A stretch of 64,000 nt of DNA from an uncultured Dehalococcoidia bacterium (GTDB lineage: Bacteria > Chloroflexota > Dehalococcoidia > Lucifugimonadales > CATQGZ01). A model generated the notes under the pieces. It searched no databases. It had not been told where the DNA came from and saw only the letters and a list, made by a program, of their open reading frames with translations. How positions within the stretch are numbered: position 1 is the first letter of the stretch; each line of letters begins with the position of its first letter. The position numbers and the translations under genes were made by a program. Below are positions 17,158 to 25,498 of the stretch, one piece after another. The DNA is taken from the NCBI GenBank assembly GCA_958295685.1, contig OY282365.1:2294001-2358000 (forward strand), in the 5' to 3' direction.

Positions 17158-17252
17158 CAGAGCCGCCGATCCCCGGAGGGCTGCCGGCGCGTGGCAGGTC
17201 GTTACAACCACCAGACCCTTTGATGCGGCGGAATGAGGAGGCCAGGCCCACC

Positions 17253-18527
17253 ATGACCGACACCCCCCGCATATTGCGCTCAGCGCTGGCGAAGACGCTG
17301 CTGCTCGGCGTCCTGGTACTGGCGGCGGGATGCCGGTCCCAGGCAGCCGACGCTCCAACTCCCACACCGGCTCCCCTGAACGCTTCAGTCGCCAAGTGGT
17401 TTGACAACCACGCCGCCGCAATCTCGATTACCAACGATGACTGGCCCATCCCCGGAAGGGAACCGGACATAGACGGCTATGTGCTGGAGCATGGCCTGGA
17501 AATGGGCTATGAGATAGTCACCGGAAATAGCTTTTCCGGTGATCCCATATTCAGCGGGCCTGACGATGAGCGGATTGTCTATCTGATGTCGGAACTGGTC
17601 CCCCAGGGGTTCAGCTATTTTGGGCATGGGCATGATCACGTAGACCACGACGAGTTGTCCTACGAAGAGGCCCTCGAATCGTTCCAAGCCTGCTACGACA
17701 CCATGCAGGATTGGGGAATGAAGCCCGTCGCCTACGCCTATCCGAGAAGCGCAGGGCAAGAAGAAGAGACGCAGCGGGCTTTGGAGGATGCCGGATTCCT
17801 GAGCGGCAGACTACAGACCCTACACCCTGTCGCATCCTACAACCTCCCGGTACGGTTAGCCCGATTGTTCCGCCGCCTTGCCCGGGGGAGCTCTCCCCCC
17901 GTCGGATTGTACAATCTCCCGGGATCCCAGTTAGCGCCGGATAACTGGTTCGGCCTGCGGGCGTTGGAGATGCAGAGCATCGAGTTTCAGGGCTGCGGGG
18001 GCTGCGTCAATGACAATGACGAGTTGACGCCTATCCTGGATGAGGCGTTGGAGCAGACCGCGTGGGTTATATTGACCTACCACAGCATCGGACAGCCGGA
18101 GAATTTTGGATGGTACGATTGGGACGAGTTCCGCAAAGACGTTCAATCAATCGCGGCGCGGGACTTCTGGACGGCTTCGATGAACGACATAACCCTCTAT
18201 GTCCGGGAAAGAGAGAATGCCGTGATAGCGGTCGAGCTGGGCGAGGGCGGCGCTGGAACCGAAAGCATCGAGATCACGCTGTCCGACGGTCTGGACAACG
18301 CCAGATTCGACCAACCGCTGACCATCCTGTTCGACCAGCCGACGGATTGGGTTGGCAGACCATTCACCGTTTCCCAAGACGGCGAATTGCTGGACGAGCT
18401 TGTCTTCGATACCGAGGCCGTCTCGCTTTCACTGAAGCCCAACGAGCGGCCCTACCTGCTTCGCCCGCGCTATTCCGAAAGCGCTGCTATGGGCTACCCC
18501 GCGGGAGGGAAGCCAAGTGTTTGGTAA
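17253..18527 (+). CDS. Polysaccharide deacetylase-like lipoprotein with an in-frame insertion
   Basis: The 424-residue exported lipoprotein has the signal LLLGVLVLAAGCRS (lipobox LAAGC, about residues 17-30). NodB-type features are NDDW (about residue 58), the metal triad region GHGHDHVDHDELS (about 128), KPVAYAYPRSAG (about 158) and WVILTYHSIG (about 270). Such enzymes remove N- or O-acetyl groups from glycans outside the membrane. I choose the ATG at 17253, with GAGGAGG upstream. Codons at 17851-17922 look inserted: TACAACCTCCCGG (17838-17850) is repeated as TACAATCTCCCGG (17910-17922), and removing the 72 bases restores SYNLPGSQLAP. The inserted part is Arg-rich and may disturb the fold. 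Confidence 0.75.
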   Translation: MTDTPRILRSALAKTLLLGVLVLAAGCRSQAADAPTPTPAPLNASVAKWFDNHAAAISITNDDWPIPGREPDIDGYVLEHGLEMGYEIVTGNSFSGDPIFSGPDDERIVYLMSELVPQGFSYFGHGHDHVDHDELSYEEALESFQACYDTMQDWGMKPVAYAYPRSAGQEEETQRALEDAGFLSGRLQTLHPVASYNLPVRLARLFRRLARGSSPPVGLYNLPGSQLAPDNWFGLRALEMQSIEFQGCGGCVNDNDELTPILDEALEQTAWVILTYHSIGQPENFGWYDWDEFRKDVQSIAARDFWTASMNDITLYVRERENAVIAVELGEGGAGTESIEITLSDGLDNARFDQPLTILFDQPTDWVGRPFTVSQDGELLDELVFDTEAVSLSLKPNERPYLLRPRYSESAAMGYPAGGKPSVW

Positions 18528-19368
18528 GACGATCGATTACAGGCTGCTTCGGCTGTTCGCGCATGGCAGGCACCCCGAAGCGGAGGAGCTTCGTCAGCTC
18601 GATCGTGATCTGAGCATCGAATCCGCGAATGCTCGCTTCGAAAAATGGAACCGCCGCCTGGACAACGAGATTCCCATCGAGCCGGACATGCGCTACCTGG
18701 AGATCGGGTGCGGCATGGGAGAGATGTCCCTGGCGCTGGCGCAGCGCGGCTGCCGACACGTGACGGGTATCGATAAAGACCCGTATTACGTAGAAATCGC
18801 GAAAGCGCTTGCCAGGAAGGCCCAGTTGCAGGACAGAGCCGCATTCGAGTGCGTGAATGTTCATGATATACCGAACGAGAAGGGGTATGACGTCGTACTT
18901 TCTCATGAGGTGTTCGAGCACGTGGAACGCCCTCGCGATTGCCTCCGCCGTATTGACGACGTCCTCAAGTCAAAATCGGGGGAAGGGGGCAGGATAATTG
19001 TGGCGTTTGGCCCGCTGTTTCATTCACCTTTCGGGGACCACCTGAACCGGTTCTTCAGATTCCGCATACCGTGGATGGGAGTCTTGTTTTCGGAAGACGC
19101 CCTTATGCGTCTCAGGCGCGAGTTCTGGCGGCCTGTGGCGGATGAGGCCGAGTCGTTCGAGGATACACGTGAAGGACTGAACAAGATGAGGTTTTCGGAG
19201 TTCCTTCGTTACGTCGAAGAAGTGGGATGGATAACGGAACGGTTGACTGTGAACCCGCAGCTGAAACGCTGGCCCGCGCTCTGGCGGCTTTCCAACCTAT
19301 TGCTGCGCGTGCCGTTGTTGCGCGACTACCTTGCGGCTTCCGTATATGCGATTTACCGGCAGCCCTAG
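18517..19368 (+). CDS. Class I SAM-dependent methyltransferase
   Basis: The 283-residue protein has the methyltransferase motif I YLEIGCGMGEMSLALAQRG (about residues 61-79), the acidic end of beta-2 in GIDKDPYYVEIA, and motif IV YDVVLSHEVFEHVERPRDCL (about residues 123-142), as in UbiE/COQ5-like Methyltransf_11 or 25 enzymes. The C-terminal 100 residues hold aromatic-rich segments seen in methyltransferases of glycan clusters. It probably methylates a sugar or lipid acceptor. The GTG start overlaps the deacetylase by 11 bases. Its TAG stop shares the bases CTAG with the stop of the convergent gene. Confidence 0.8.
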   Translation: MFGKTIDYRLLRLFAHGRHPEAEELRQLDRDLSIESANARFEKWNRRLDNEIPIEPDMRYLEIGCGMGEMSLALAQRGCRHVTGIDKDPYYVEIAKALARKAQLQDRAAFECVNVHDIPNEKGYDVVLSHEVFEHVERPRDCLRRIDDVLKSKSGEGGRIIVAFGPLFHSPFGDHLNRFFRFRIPWMGVLFSEDALMRLRREFWRPVADEAESFEDTREGLNKMRFSEFLRYVEEVGWITERLTVNPQLKRWPALWRLSNLLLRVPLLRDYLAASVYAIYRQP

Positions 19369-20321
19369 GCGCTGAAATACTCAAACAATATCAACGCGAT
19401 ACTGCCTGCAATTACCAGAGAGTAGGTCATCAGCCAGAGTGGGACCCGTCCGCCCGACAGTTTCAGGCCGCTGAACGAGGCCGGTAAAATTGCCGCCAGT
19501 CTGCCGCCAGCCGTCCCCTGGGCCCGCATGAGCTCCAAAGAGTAGAAAAGGCAGCCGATGCCGAACAGGTACTCCCGCACCTCAAACAAACTTCCACGAT
19601 CGATGATACTAAGGTGGTACACATTATCATAGTTCACGTAAGAGAGAGCAAAAACGAGGGCGAGGGTTGCAGCGAAAGCGACGACCAGTTTGACCTGCCG
19701 TGAAATCAGGGCGAAGATGCAAAAGAACACCAGCAGCGCCTTCACCTCAACCACGATAAATCCGTAGGATATTCTGGTGCGCGCCAGGTATTCTCCGAAG
19801 CCCATTCCTGCTGCGTCTTTGAGCCACACTCCGGACTCATAGGAAAGCATTATCATAAAGACCAGCATCAGCATAATTGACGGCAGCGGAATCCCGAAAA
19901 GCCTGTCTTTTCGGCAAAAGAAGGCTGCGCTGGTTACCACGCACAAGACCAGGGCGCTATTCAAGTAGATGATGCTGAACAGCACACTGTTCAGACCGTG
20001 GACGTTGAATTCCTTCTGCTCGTTCACAGACATCAAGAAGTCGGGCGTCGCAAACCCGAAGATGCGCTGCCCCCAACTGATCTCTTCGCCAAACGCGAAC
20101 ACCATCACCATACCGCCGAGAATATAGACCCAGCGGCGGGAGAAGCTGCGCTCCATCCAGGCCGTGCCGAACAGCAGTAGGCCCGCCAGGAGAAACCATA
20201 CCGCAGTGAGATTCTCTACCCAGAAGTCTTCCCGGGTCAGCGCGCGCAATGTCTCCGGGGCGGCAGCGAGGAGAAAGCTGAAGAAAAATACACTCAGACA
20301 CAGACAGAGGTAACTGATCAC
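19365..20321 (-). CDS. Integral membrane protein of unknown function
   Basis: The 318-residue protein has about eight or nine hydrophobic helices, for example LAVWFLLAGLLLFG-like, VYILGGMVMVFAFGEEISWG and KALLVFFCIFALIS. The most distinctive part is FAFGEEISWGQRIFGFATPD followed by VNEQKEFNVHGL (about residues 75-108). Charged and aromatic residues inside the membrane there suggest an active or binding site. I recall this pattern from uncharacterised bacterial membrane proteins but know no function. It is the last gene of the minus glycan block. The GTG start lies 12 bases from a repeated homopolymer leader (20323-20475) that could alter its expression. Confidence 0.7.
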   Translation of the reverse strand: MISYLCLCLSVFFFSFLLAAAPETLRALTREDFWVENLTAVWFLLAGLLLFGTAWMERSFSRRWVYILGGMVMVFAFGEEISWGQRIFGFATPDFLMSVNEQKEFNVHGLNSVLFSIIYLNSALVLCVVTSAAFFCRKDRLFGIPLPSIMLMLVFMIMLSYESGVWLKDAAGMGFGEYLARTRISYGFIVVEVKALLVFFCIFALISRQVKLVVAFAATLALVFALSYVNYDNVYHLSIIDRGSLFEVREYLFGIGCLFYSLELMRAQGTAGGRLAAILPASFSGLKLSGGRVPLWLMTYSLVIAGSIALILFEYFSA

Positions 20322-20322
20322 A

Positions 20323-20475
20323 GGAACCTTGGCGTCGGGCCCGGTTGCGGGGGACGGAGAAATTGGGGGGGGGGGGGGTACATGCGTTCTCGGTTCCTTT
20401 CATAGGAACCTTGGCGTCGGGCCTGGTTGCGGGGGACGGAGAAATTGGGGGGGGGGGGGGGGTACATGCGTTCTC
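20323..20475. repeat. 82-base tandem duplication with G14 and G16 tracts
   Basis: Two copies (20323-20391 and 20405-20475) share GGAACCTTGGCGTCGGGC, then a G-run, then TACATGCGTTCTC. The runs are 14 G (20365-20378) and 16 G (20447-20462); otherwise only one base differs. The array fills the gap between the flippase stop and the membrane protein start. On the coding strand the runs are C-tracts in the leader. An ATG at 20403 reads through the first tract. With 14 C it is out of frame with the membrane protein; with 13 or 16 C it would be in frame, adding a 27-residue extension. Slippage could therefore switch the N-terminus. Confidence 0.85.
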
Positions 20476-21794
20476 TACTCCTTATGCCGCAGACGGCGGC
20501 TCTGCCTCAGGATTGAGATTATAAAGGGGACCGGAATTAGGGCAATGACGCTGTAGTAGGTCGTATTGGCCCAGGCCGCGCCCTCCGCTCCGCGCAGCGG
20601 AATCAACCATACCATGGCGGCAACGAAGACCGCCAAACCGCCTATCTCCGCCGCCAACAACGGCCAGACGCGCCCAACGGCCGCCGGCAGCGCGGTGAGC
20701 GCGGAAATGCTGTTAGCGGCGAATGCGCCGAAAATCATAATCAGCAGAAGGGGGGCGGCGCCTGAGAACTCCTCTCCCAGGAGGAGCCGGGCTATGGGTT
20801 TATGGAAGATGGCAAGCAGCCCGAACAGCGCTGCCGCCGACGCGAATGACACCAGGCTGAACAGCAGCGAAGTGCGGCGCAGCGCCCCGCCCTGGCCCGA
20901 GTACCATTGCCTGCTGTATTGGGGCTGCACGCCATCCTTTAGCGGCTGAAACGGAGAGTGTCCGGTGTCGGTAATCTGCCGCGCCGCCCGGTACAGCCCT
21001 ACGTCCGCGGCGCCGGTAAATTGCGCCACCAGGAGAGTGTCCACATTATAGGCCAATGCCGAGACGGTGGACCTCCCGAATACCCCGGTCTGGAAGCGCG
21101 CCACGTCAGGCGGGACTTTGAGCGATAACGACCTCAGGAAACCGGTTATCCCCGCCCGCGGCGCCGACACTGCCGCGGCAGCGAGCATCCCGGCCCCGCC
21201 CACCACGACACCGCCAATATGCGCCAGGACCACCTCGAACAGCCCGCCCCCGGCCCACCATACTACTCCGAGCAGGGCGACCCGGGTCAGAACGCCCGCC
21301 AGAGTGATTGCCAAACCCAGGGATACCCGGTCGGACAACCGCAGGACCGCCAGGCTTTCGGTCCGAGTGGCCAGGAAGATGCCCACGACGCCGTACATGA
21401 GCGCTGTGTCCCGGTGGGCGTTCTCGATCCCCAACAGGCTGCTCGCCGCGAGGACAAGGACGGCGATAAGAGCGTAGGCGATGAGCGACAACCCCAGAGA
21501 CACGGCCATGGTGAACCGCAGTATGCGGGACGCCTCTTGCGGCCTCTCCCCCGCCAAGGCCCGCGTTACGAAGGTTGTAACGGCTTCACCGCCAGGTGCG
21601 GCCAACAGGCCATGGATAAGGAAGGCTGCGGCGATGATGATGGCCAGGGCGCCGAAGCCTTCCGGCCCCAGAATCCGGGCGGAGATGGCCATCTGTGCGA
21701 GTCCGCCCAGGAGCTGGGTCGCCGTAATGGCGCCCATCCAGAGGGTCTGCCGCGTTACGCGCCTGTCCGAGGCCGATAGCAGCCGGGTAAGCAT
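20475..21794 (-). CDS. Polysaccharide flippase (oligosaccharide flippase family)
   Basis: The protein has 439 residues from the ATG at 21794. The N-terminus TLWMGAITATQLLGGLAQMA followed by SARILGPEGFGALAIIIAAA is the usual start of Wzx-type exporters, and about 12 to 14 helices follow. Asp and Arg residues sit inside or near helices (NVDTLLVAQFTGAADVGLYRAARQI, about residues 255-280), where flippases contact the substrate. It is a second flippase besides the one at 6162-7616, which suggests two exported glycans in this region. It starts 5 bases after the GT4 stop, so co-translation is likely. A longer open frame upstream lies inside the GT4 gene and is not conserved. Confidence 0.8.
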   Translation of the reverse strand: MLTRLLSASDRRVTRQTLWMGAITATQLLGGLAQMAISARILGPEGFGALAIIIAAAFLIHGLLAAPGGEAVTTFVTRALAGERPQEASRILRFTMAVSLGLSLIAYALIAVLVLAASSLLGIENAHRDTALMYGVVGIFLATRTESLAVLRLSDRVSLGLAITLAGVLTRVALLGVVWWAGGGLFEVVLAHIGGVVVGGAGMLAAAAVSAPRAGITGFLRSLSLKVPPDVARFQTGVFGRSTVSALAYNVDTLLVAQFTGAADVGLYRAARQITDTGHSPFQPLKDGVQPQYSRQWYSGQGGALRRTSLLFSLVSFASAAALFGLLAIFHKPIARLLLGEEFSGAAPLLLIMIFGAFAANSISALTALPAAVGRVWPLLAAEIGGLAVFVAAMVWLIPLRGAEGAAWANTTYYSVIALIPVPFIISILRQSRRLRHKE

Positions 21795-21799
21795 CTTGC

Positions 21800-22897
21800 C
21801 TATCTGCGGGCCAGGCCCCGCAGCTCCTCGGCCAGCCGGTCGAAGTGGCGCCCGCCGCGGAAGAACTCGCCGCGCTGCCTGGCCCCGGCGCAAAGCCGCC
21901 GATACAGGGCCGGGTCGTCAATGAGCCGCTGGATCGCCGCCTTCAACTCCGGGACGGAGCGAGGCTCCACCAGCAGCCCGCTCTTTTCGTGTTCCACCTG
22001 CTCGGGGACTCCGCCTATCGAGGCTGCTATAACCGGCACGCCGCACTGGAAGGCTTCTATGATCACTCCCGGAGTGCCCTCGCTTCTCATGTAGCTGAGG
22101 AATAGCAGCAGGTCGTGTTCGGCGAGGACCCGGGGCGCCTCCTCCGGCTCCAGCACCCCGCCGTAGGCCGCCCTGGGGTGGCTGTCGAACAGGGAAAAGT
22201 CGGTGTTGGGCATACGGGGGCCGAACACCTGGAGACGGCAGTCCTGGGGCAGGGAACGGCAGGCCTCCAGCGCCTCGGCCAGCCCCTTTTCCTTCCTGAG
22301 CTGGCCCATGAATATCAGTCTGCGGACACTATCCCGGCCTTGCCTGGTTTCCGCGGGGATGAAGTCCCTGGTGTTGGCCAGCCAGCGAAAGTTGTCCCGG
22401 CTGCTGAACTCCCGCAGCGTCTGCCTTTCCTCATACACCAGCGAGGCCCGTAGAAACGTCCTGTCCATCAGCCAGCGGCGAGCCGGGCCATAACGATGGT
22501 AGGTGAAGTGGAGGCTGTCCCCGAAGAACCGCAGTGCCAGGGGGCGGCGCAGCAACCGGCACAGGGCCCAGATGGCGGACGCCGCCGTCAGCGCAGAATA
22601 GGCGGACATGTGAAGGAATACCAGATCGGAGCGCCTGGCCCGCCGCAGGACTGACCAGACCACCCGCGCAAAGGTGAGTAACTCGTAGCTCAGGATCTTC
22701 CAGAGGGGCAGATTCGGCCTCGGCCTGGACGTGTCGATGACGTCAAGGTCGAAGCCTCGCAGGTCCAACTCTCGGACCGCTTCCGCAAAGGTCACCCTGG
22801 CCCCGCCGATGGGTTCTCCAAGGGACGCCGCCTTGCCGGGCAGCGGGCCTATCAGCAGCAGCCTTACCCTTCCCTTTTTCGCCTCTTCCGGGCTCAA
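21800..22897 (-). CDS. Glycosyltransferase family 4
   Basis: This 365-residue GT-B glycosyltransferase has the N-terminal RLLLIGPLPGKAASLGEPIG, the middle RLIFMGQLRKEKGLAEAL, and the donor site FLSYMRSEGTPGVIIEAFQC with the E-x7-E pattern, then IGGVPEQVEHEKSGLLVEP. It is clearly paralogous to the GT4 at 7613-8737. The TTG start at 22897 overlaps the stop of the GINT1-like gene by four bases (TTGA). It probably adds a sugar to the lipid-linked intermediate that the next gene product, a flippase, exports. Confidence 0.82.
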   Translation of the reverse strand: MSPEEAKKGRVRLLLIGPLPGKAASLGEPIGGARVTFAEAVRELDLRGFDLDVIDTSRPRPNLPLWKILSYELLTFARVVWSVLRRARRSDLVFLHMSAYSALTAASAIWALCRLLRRPLALRFFGDSLHFTYHRYGPARRWLMDRTFLRASLVYEERQTLREFSSRDNFRWLANTRDFIPAETRQGRDSVRRLIFMGQLRKEKGLAEALEACRSLPQDCRLQVFGPRMPNTDFSLFDSHPRAAYGGVLEPEEAPRVLAEHDLLLFLSYMRSEGTPGVIIEAFQCGVPVIAASIGGVPEQVEHEKSGLLVEPRSVPELKAAIQRLIDDPALYRRLCAGARQRGEFFRGGRHFDRLAEELRGLARR

Positions 22898-23823
22898 CCG
22901 CCTTCCTCTGGGCTCTGATCCCTTTCTCTGCGTGCCCTCGTGCGCCCGTCTAGGAATTCGAGGCCGCGGGCGTAATTGACCGTGTGCGTACCCCGGTTGC
23001 CGGGCAGCCCGGAGCCGTCAATGCGCCCGATGAGGGTTTCGGCATAGGCGCGCTCGTTCAGTTCATCCACGCGGTTGAGGACTACCGCGCGCCCGTAGCC
23101 TCCGCTGCAATCCTGCGCAGGGCGAATCAGGCTGCCGTCTCGGAAGAACAGCCGGCCGGCCGGTCGGGCCCGGCGGCGGTCGGAGACCACCGGATTGGCC
23201 GGGTGGGGCCGCCACGCGCCCTCCAGGGCATCGGCCATGTAGATATGCAGATCGTCATTGGCCCGCGACCGCGCCTCGCTCACCGTGCCGAACAGCCACA
23301 GCTTCCCGTCCTGCCGGTGCAGCGTCGGGTCGCTCATGCTCACGCCGTCCAGCAGAGTCCGTTCTCGGGTCCAATCGTCGGGGAACCGGCGGCAGCGCCA
23401 CAGGTCAACCCGATTCTCGTCCCAGGTGTCGGGAATCAGATAAAGCTGGCCTCGATGCTCGAAAACAAAGGGGTAGGAGAGATGATAGGGACATTCCAAC
23501 GCGGTGGCGACTTCGCCCAGCTCGCCGTCGGCGGACACCGGAGCGCACGATATGACGGCCTTCTTCGATGCGAAGGAGTAGTCTTCGAAGAACACCCAAA
23601 CCTTGCCGTCAACAGCTATGGGAAAGGGGTCGGCCCAGAAACGACCGGGCGGGGCGTGATGCACTTTCAGCCGCGCCGCGGGGGGCCGTCCGGTGATTAC
23701 GGAATCGGCCAGGGGCGGGGCGGCGTTCACGGCCAGGAACCACTGCTCGTCGCCGAAAAGGCGCCGGTAGACTTTCTTGACCGGCCGGGGTGAATAGCGG
23801 GTCAGAGAACGCAGAATGTCCAT
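22894..23823 (-). CDS. GINT1-like (glucosamine inositolphosphorylceramide transferase family) protein
   Basis: The 309-residue protein has beta-propeller-like repeats in which each blade starts with a W/F-rich acidic turn: RFWADPFPIAVDGKVWVFFE, ECPYHLSYPFVFEHRGQLYL, SMSDPTLHRQDGKLWLFGT, and ARPAGRLFFRDGSLIRPAQD with CSGGYGRAVVLN. This matches the domain found with formyltransferase or glycosyltransferase modules and in plant GINT1, a glycan transferase. No signal peptide is visible. I infer that it modifies a sugar on the nascent glycan. The reaction is not established for bacterial members I know of. The 75 bases upstream (23824-23898) hold no gene. Confidence 0.65.
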   Translation of the reverse strand: MDILRSLTRYSPRPVKKVYRRLFGDEQWFLAVNAAPPLADSVITGRPPAARLKVHHAPPGRFWADPFPIAVDGKVWVFFEDYSFASKKAVISCAPVSADGELGEVATALECPYHLSYPFVFEHRGQLYLIPDTWDENRVDLWRCRRFPDDWTRERTLLDGVSMSDPTLHRQDGKLWLFGTVSEARSRANDDLHIYMADALEGAWRPHPANPVVSDRRRARPAGRLFFRDGSLIRPAQDCSGGYGRAVVLNRVDELNERAYAETLIGRIDGSGLPGNRGTHTVNYARGLEFLDGRTRARRERDQSPEEGG

Positions 23824-23898
23824 TCGCTCCTGTTTTACCGAACGTGCCGGGAATACAGAGTGTCGAATCTCCGCCGGGCTTCGTCCCCGCCGCGGCCG

Positions 23899-25497
23899 TC
23901 AGGCCGATGCCCTGAGCCGGAGGCGTCTGAGGACGCGGGCGGAATACCAGGCCGCGCGGGTGAGGAGGAACTGCCGCGCCATACGCTTCATTCGATAGAA
24001 GTCGCGATTGAGCAGCATCATGACCACCCGGCGCCACCGGCCACGGCGGTTCTTGCGCTCTACCACAGCCATCGACTCCCGCACCAGTTCCTTGAAACGC
24101 TCCCGCGGAATGAAGGCGGTGAAGCAGTTCTCCGGGCTCTGATGGTTGTGAAGCGTGATGTCGAAGTCGTCGTCCACCACCCCAAGGTCCTTGCACACCT
24201 GGAACAGCTCGGAGCCCGGATAGGGGGTGAAGATGCTGAGCATGATGTTATCGGCGTTGATCTTCTCGATGGCCGTCAGAGTGTCTCGCAGCGTCTCCTC
24301 GGTTTCCTCTGGGAAGCCAATCATGAAGAAGGCGCCGACTTCGATGCCCGCCTGCCGGCAGAGGTCAACCGCCGGATACGCCTTCTCGATGGTGTGGCCT
24401 TTTTTCACGCTGCGCAGTATCTGGTTGTTTCCCGACTCGATGCCGATATTGACCCGCACGCAGCGGGAACGGCGCATGTGTTCGACCGACCGCTTCTTGA
24501 CGACGCCGACCGTTATCTCGCAGCCCCACTTGAGTCCGGGGCACTCGGTTTCGATCAAACCGCACAGCTTCTCGATATAACGCGGGTTGATCCCGAAGGT
24601 GTCATCGTCGAAGTAGACGTATCTGACGCCCCGCTCCATCAGCAAATCGAGTTCCCGCACGACGTTTTCAGGCGAGCGCCAGCGGGTCTTTTGCGTCCAG
24701 ATGGCTTTGGATTCGCAGAAGGTGCAGCTATAAGGGCAGCCACGGGCTGAGAAGACGTATCCGAATGCTTCGGGCGGGTAGCTCTCGTAGTCTCGAAGGA
24801 CTTGCGGCGCGGCTTCCGAGGGGAAGGGCAGCGTGTCCAGGTCGGAGATCTGAGCGCGCGGGGGTGTGAGCGCGACTCGCCCGCGCCGACGGTAGGCGAT
24901 CCCCGGCACCCCGCTCAGCGGCGCGCCGCTTTGCCTGGCCTCGAGCAGACCGACCAGCGTCATCTCCCCTTCACCCAGCGCGGCCACGTCGATATCAGGG
25001 CAGTCCAGCGCCTTCTCTGTGGACAGGGTGGCGTGGGGGCCGCCCAAGACGACCAGCGTGCCGGGATTATGCTCCTTGGCGATTCGCGCAATCTTCATCG
25101 CGGACGGGAAGTTCTGGGTCTTGGAGCTTATGCCGACGACGTCCGGATCAAACTCCGCTATGGCCGCCCGCACCTCTTCCCAGATAGGCGCCGCCGGGTC
25201 TTCCAGCGTCCGCAGGTAACGGTCCATTCCTTCCTTGATGCGGGTTACGTTGTCGATTGTGATCGCTTTCTTGTTCGGGTTGAAATCGGCGTTGTAGGCT
25301 TGGACCTCCCAATCCGTCCACTTCAGGACCGCCCCCGAGAGATAGCCAAGCGCTAGGGGGAATTTCACCAGCGAGGCGTTGTCGTGGTAGAGGCGCTTGA
25401 AAGGCGGGTCGATTATCATAATCCGCTTGCGGCGGGCAGGAGCGGGCGAGGCCTCGGATCGCTCTATCCCCGTAATCTCTTGTATCAAATGGGTCAT
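23899..25497 (-). CDS. B12-binding domain radical SAM protein
   Basis: The 532-residue protein has an N-terminal cobalamin-binding domain (IMIIDPPF at residue 26, DPDVVGISSKT, VVLGGPHATLS at about 150) and a radical SAM core with RGCPYSCTFCESK (C-x3-C-x2-C, about residues 252-264), YFDDDTFGINPRYIEKLC and NIGIESGNNQILRSVKKGHT. Family members methylate unreactive carbons or phosphorus, or make sulfur and ring changes; many sit in glycan and lipid clusters. The C-terminal tail is basic and helical (about 460-532), which suggests membrane association. The start at 25497 lies one base after the upstream methyltransferase stop. Confidence 0.82.
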   Translation of the reverse strand: MTHLIQEITGIERSEASPAPARRKRIMIIDPPFKRLYHDNASLVKFPLALGYLSGAVLKWTDWEVQAYNADFNPNKKAITIDNVTRIKEGMDRYLRTLEDPAAPIWEEVRAAIAEFDPDVVGISSKTQNFPSAMKIARIAKEHNPGTLVVLGGPHATLSTEKALDCPDIDVAALGEGEMTLVGLLEARQSGAPLSGVPGIAYRRRGRVALTPPRAQISDLDTLPFPSEAAPQVLRDYESYPPEAFGYVFSARGCPYSCTFCESKAIWTQKTRWRSPENVVRELDLLMERGVRYVYFDDDTFGINPRYIEKLCGLIETECPGLKWGCEITVGVVKKRSVEHMRRSRCVRVNIGIESGNNQILRSVKKGHTIEKAYPAVDLCRQAGIEVGAFFMIGFPEETEETLRDTLTAIEKINADNIMLSIFTPYPGSELFQVCKDLGVVDDDFDITLHNHQSPENCFTAFIPRERFKELVRESMAVVERKNRRGRWRRVVMMLLNRDFYRMKRMARQFLLTRAAWYSARVLRRLRLRASA

Positions 25498-25498
25498 G

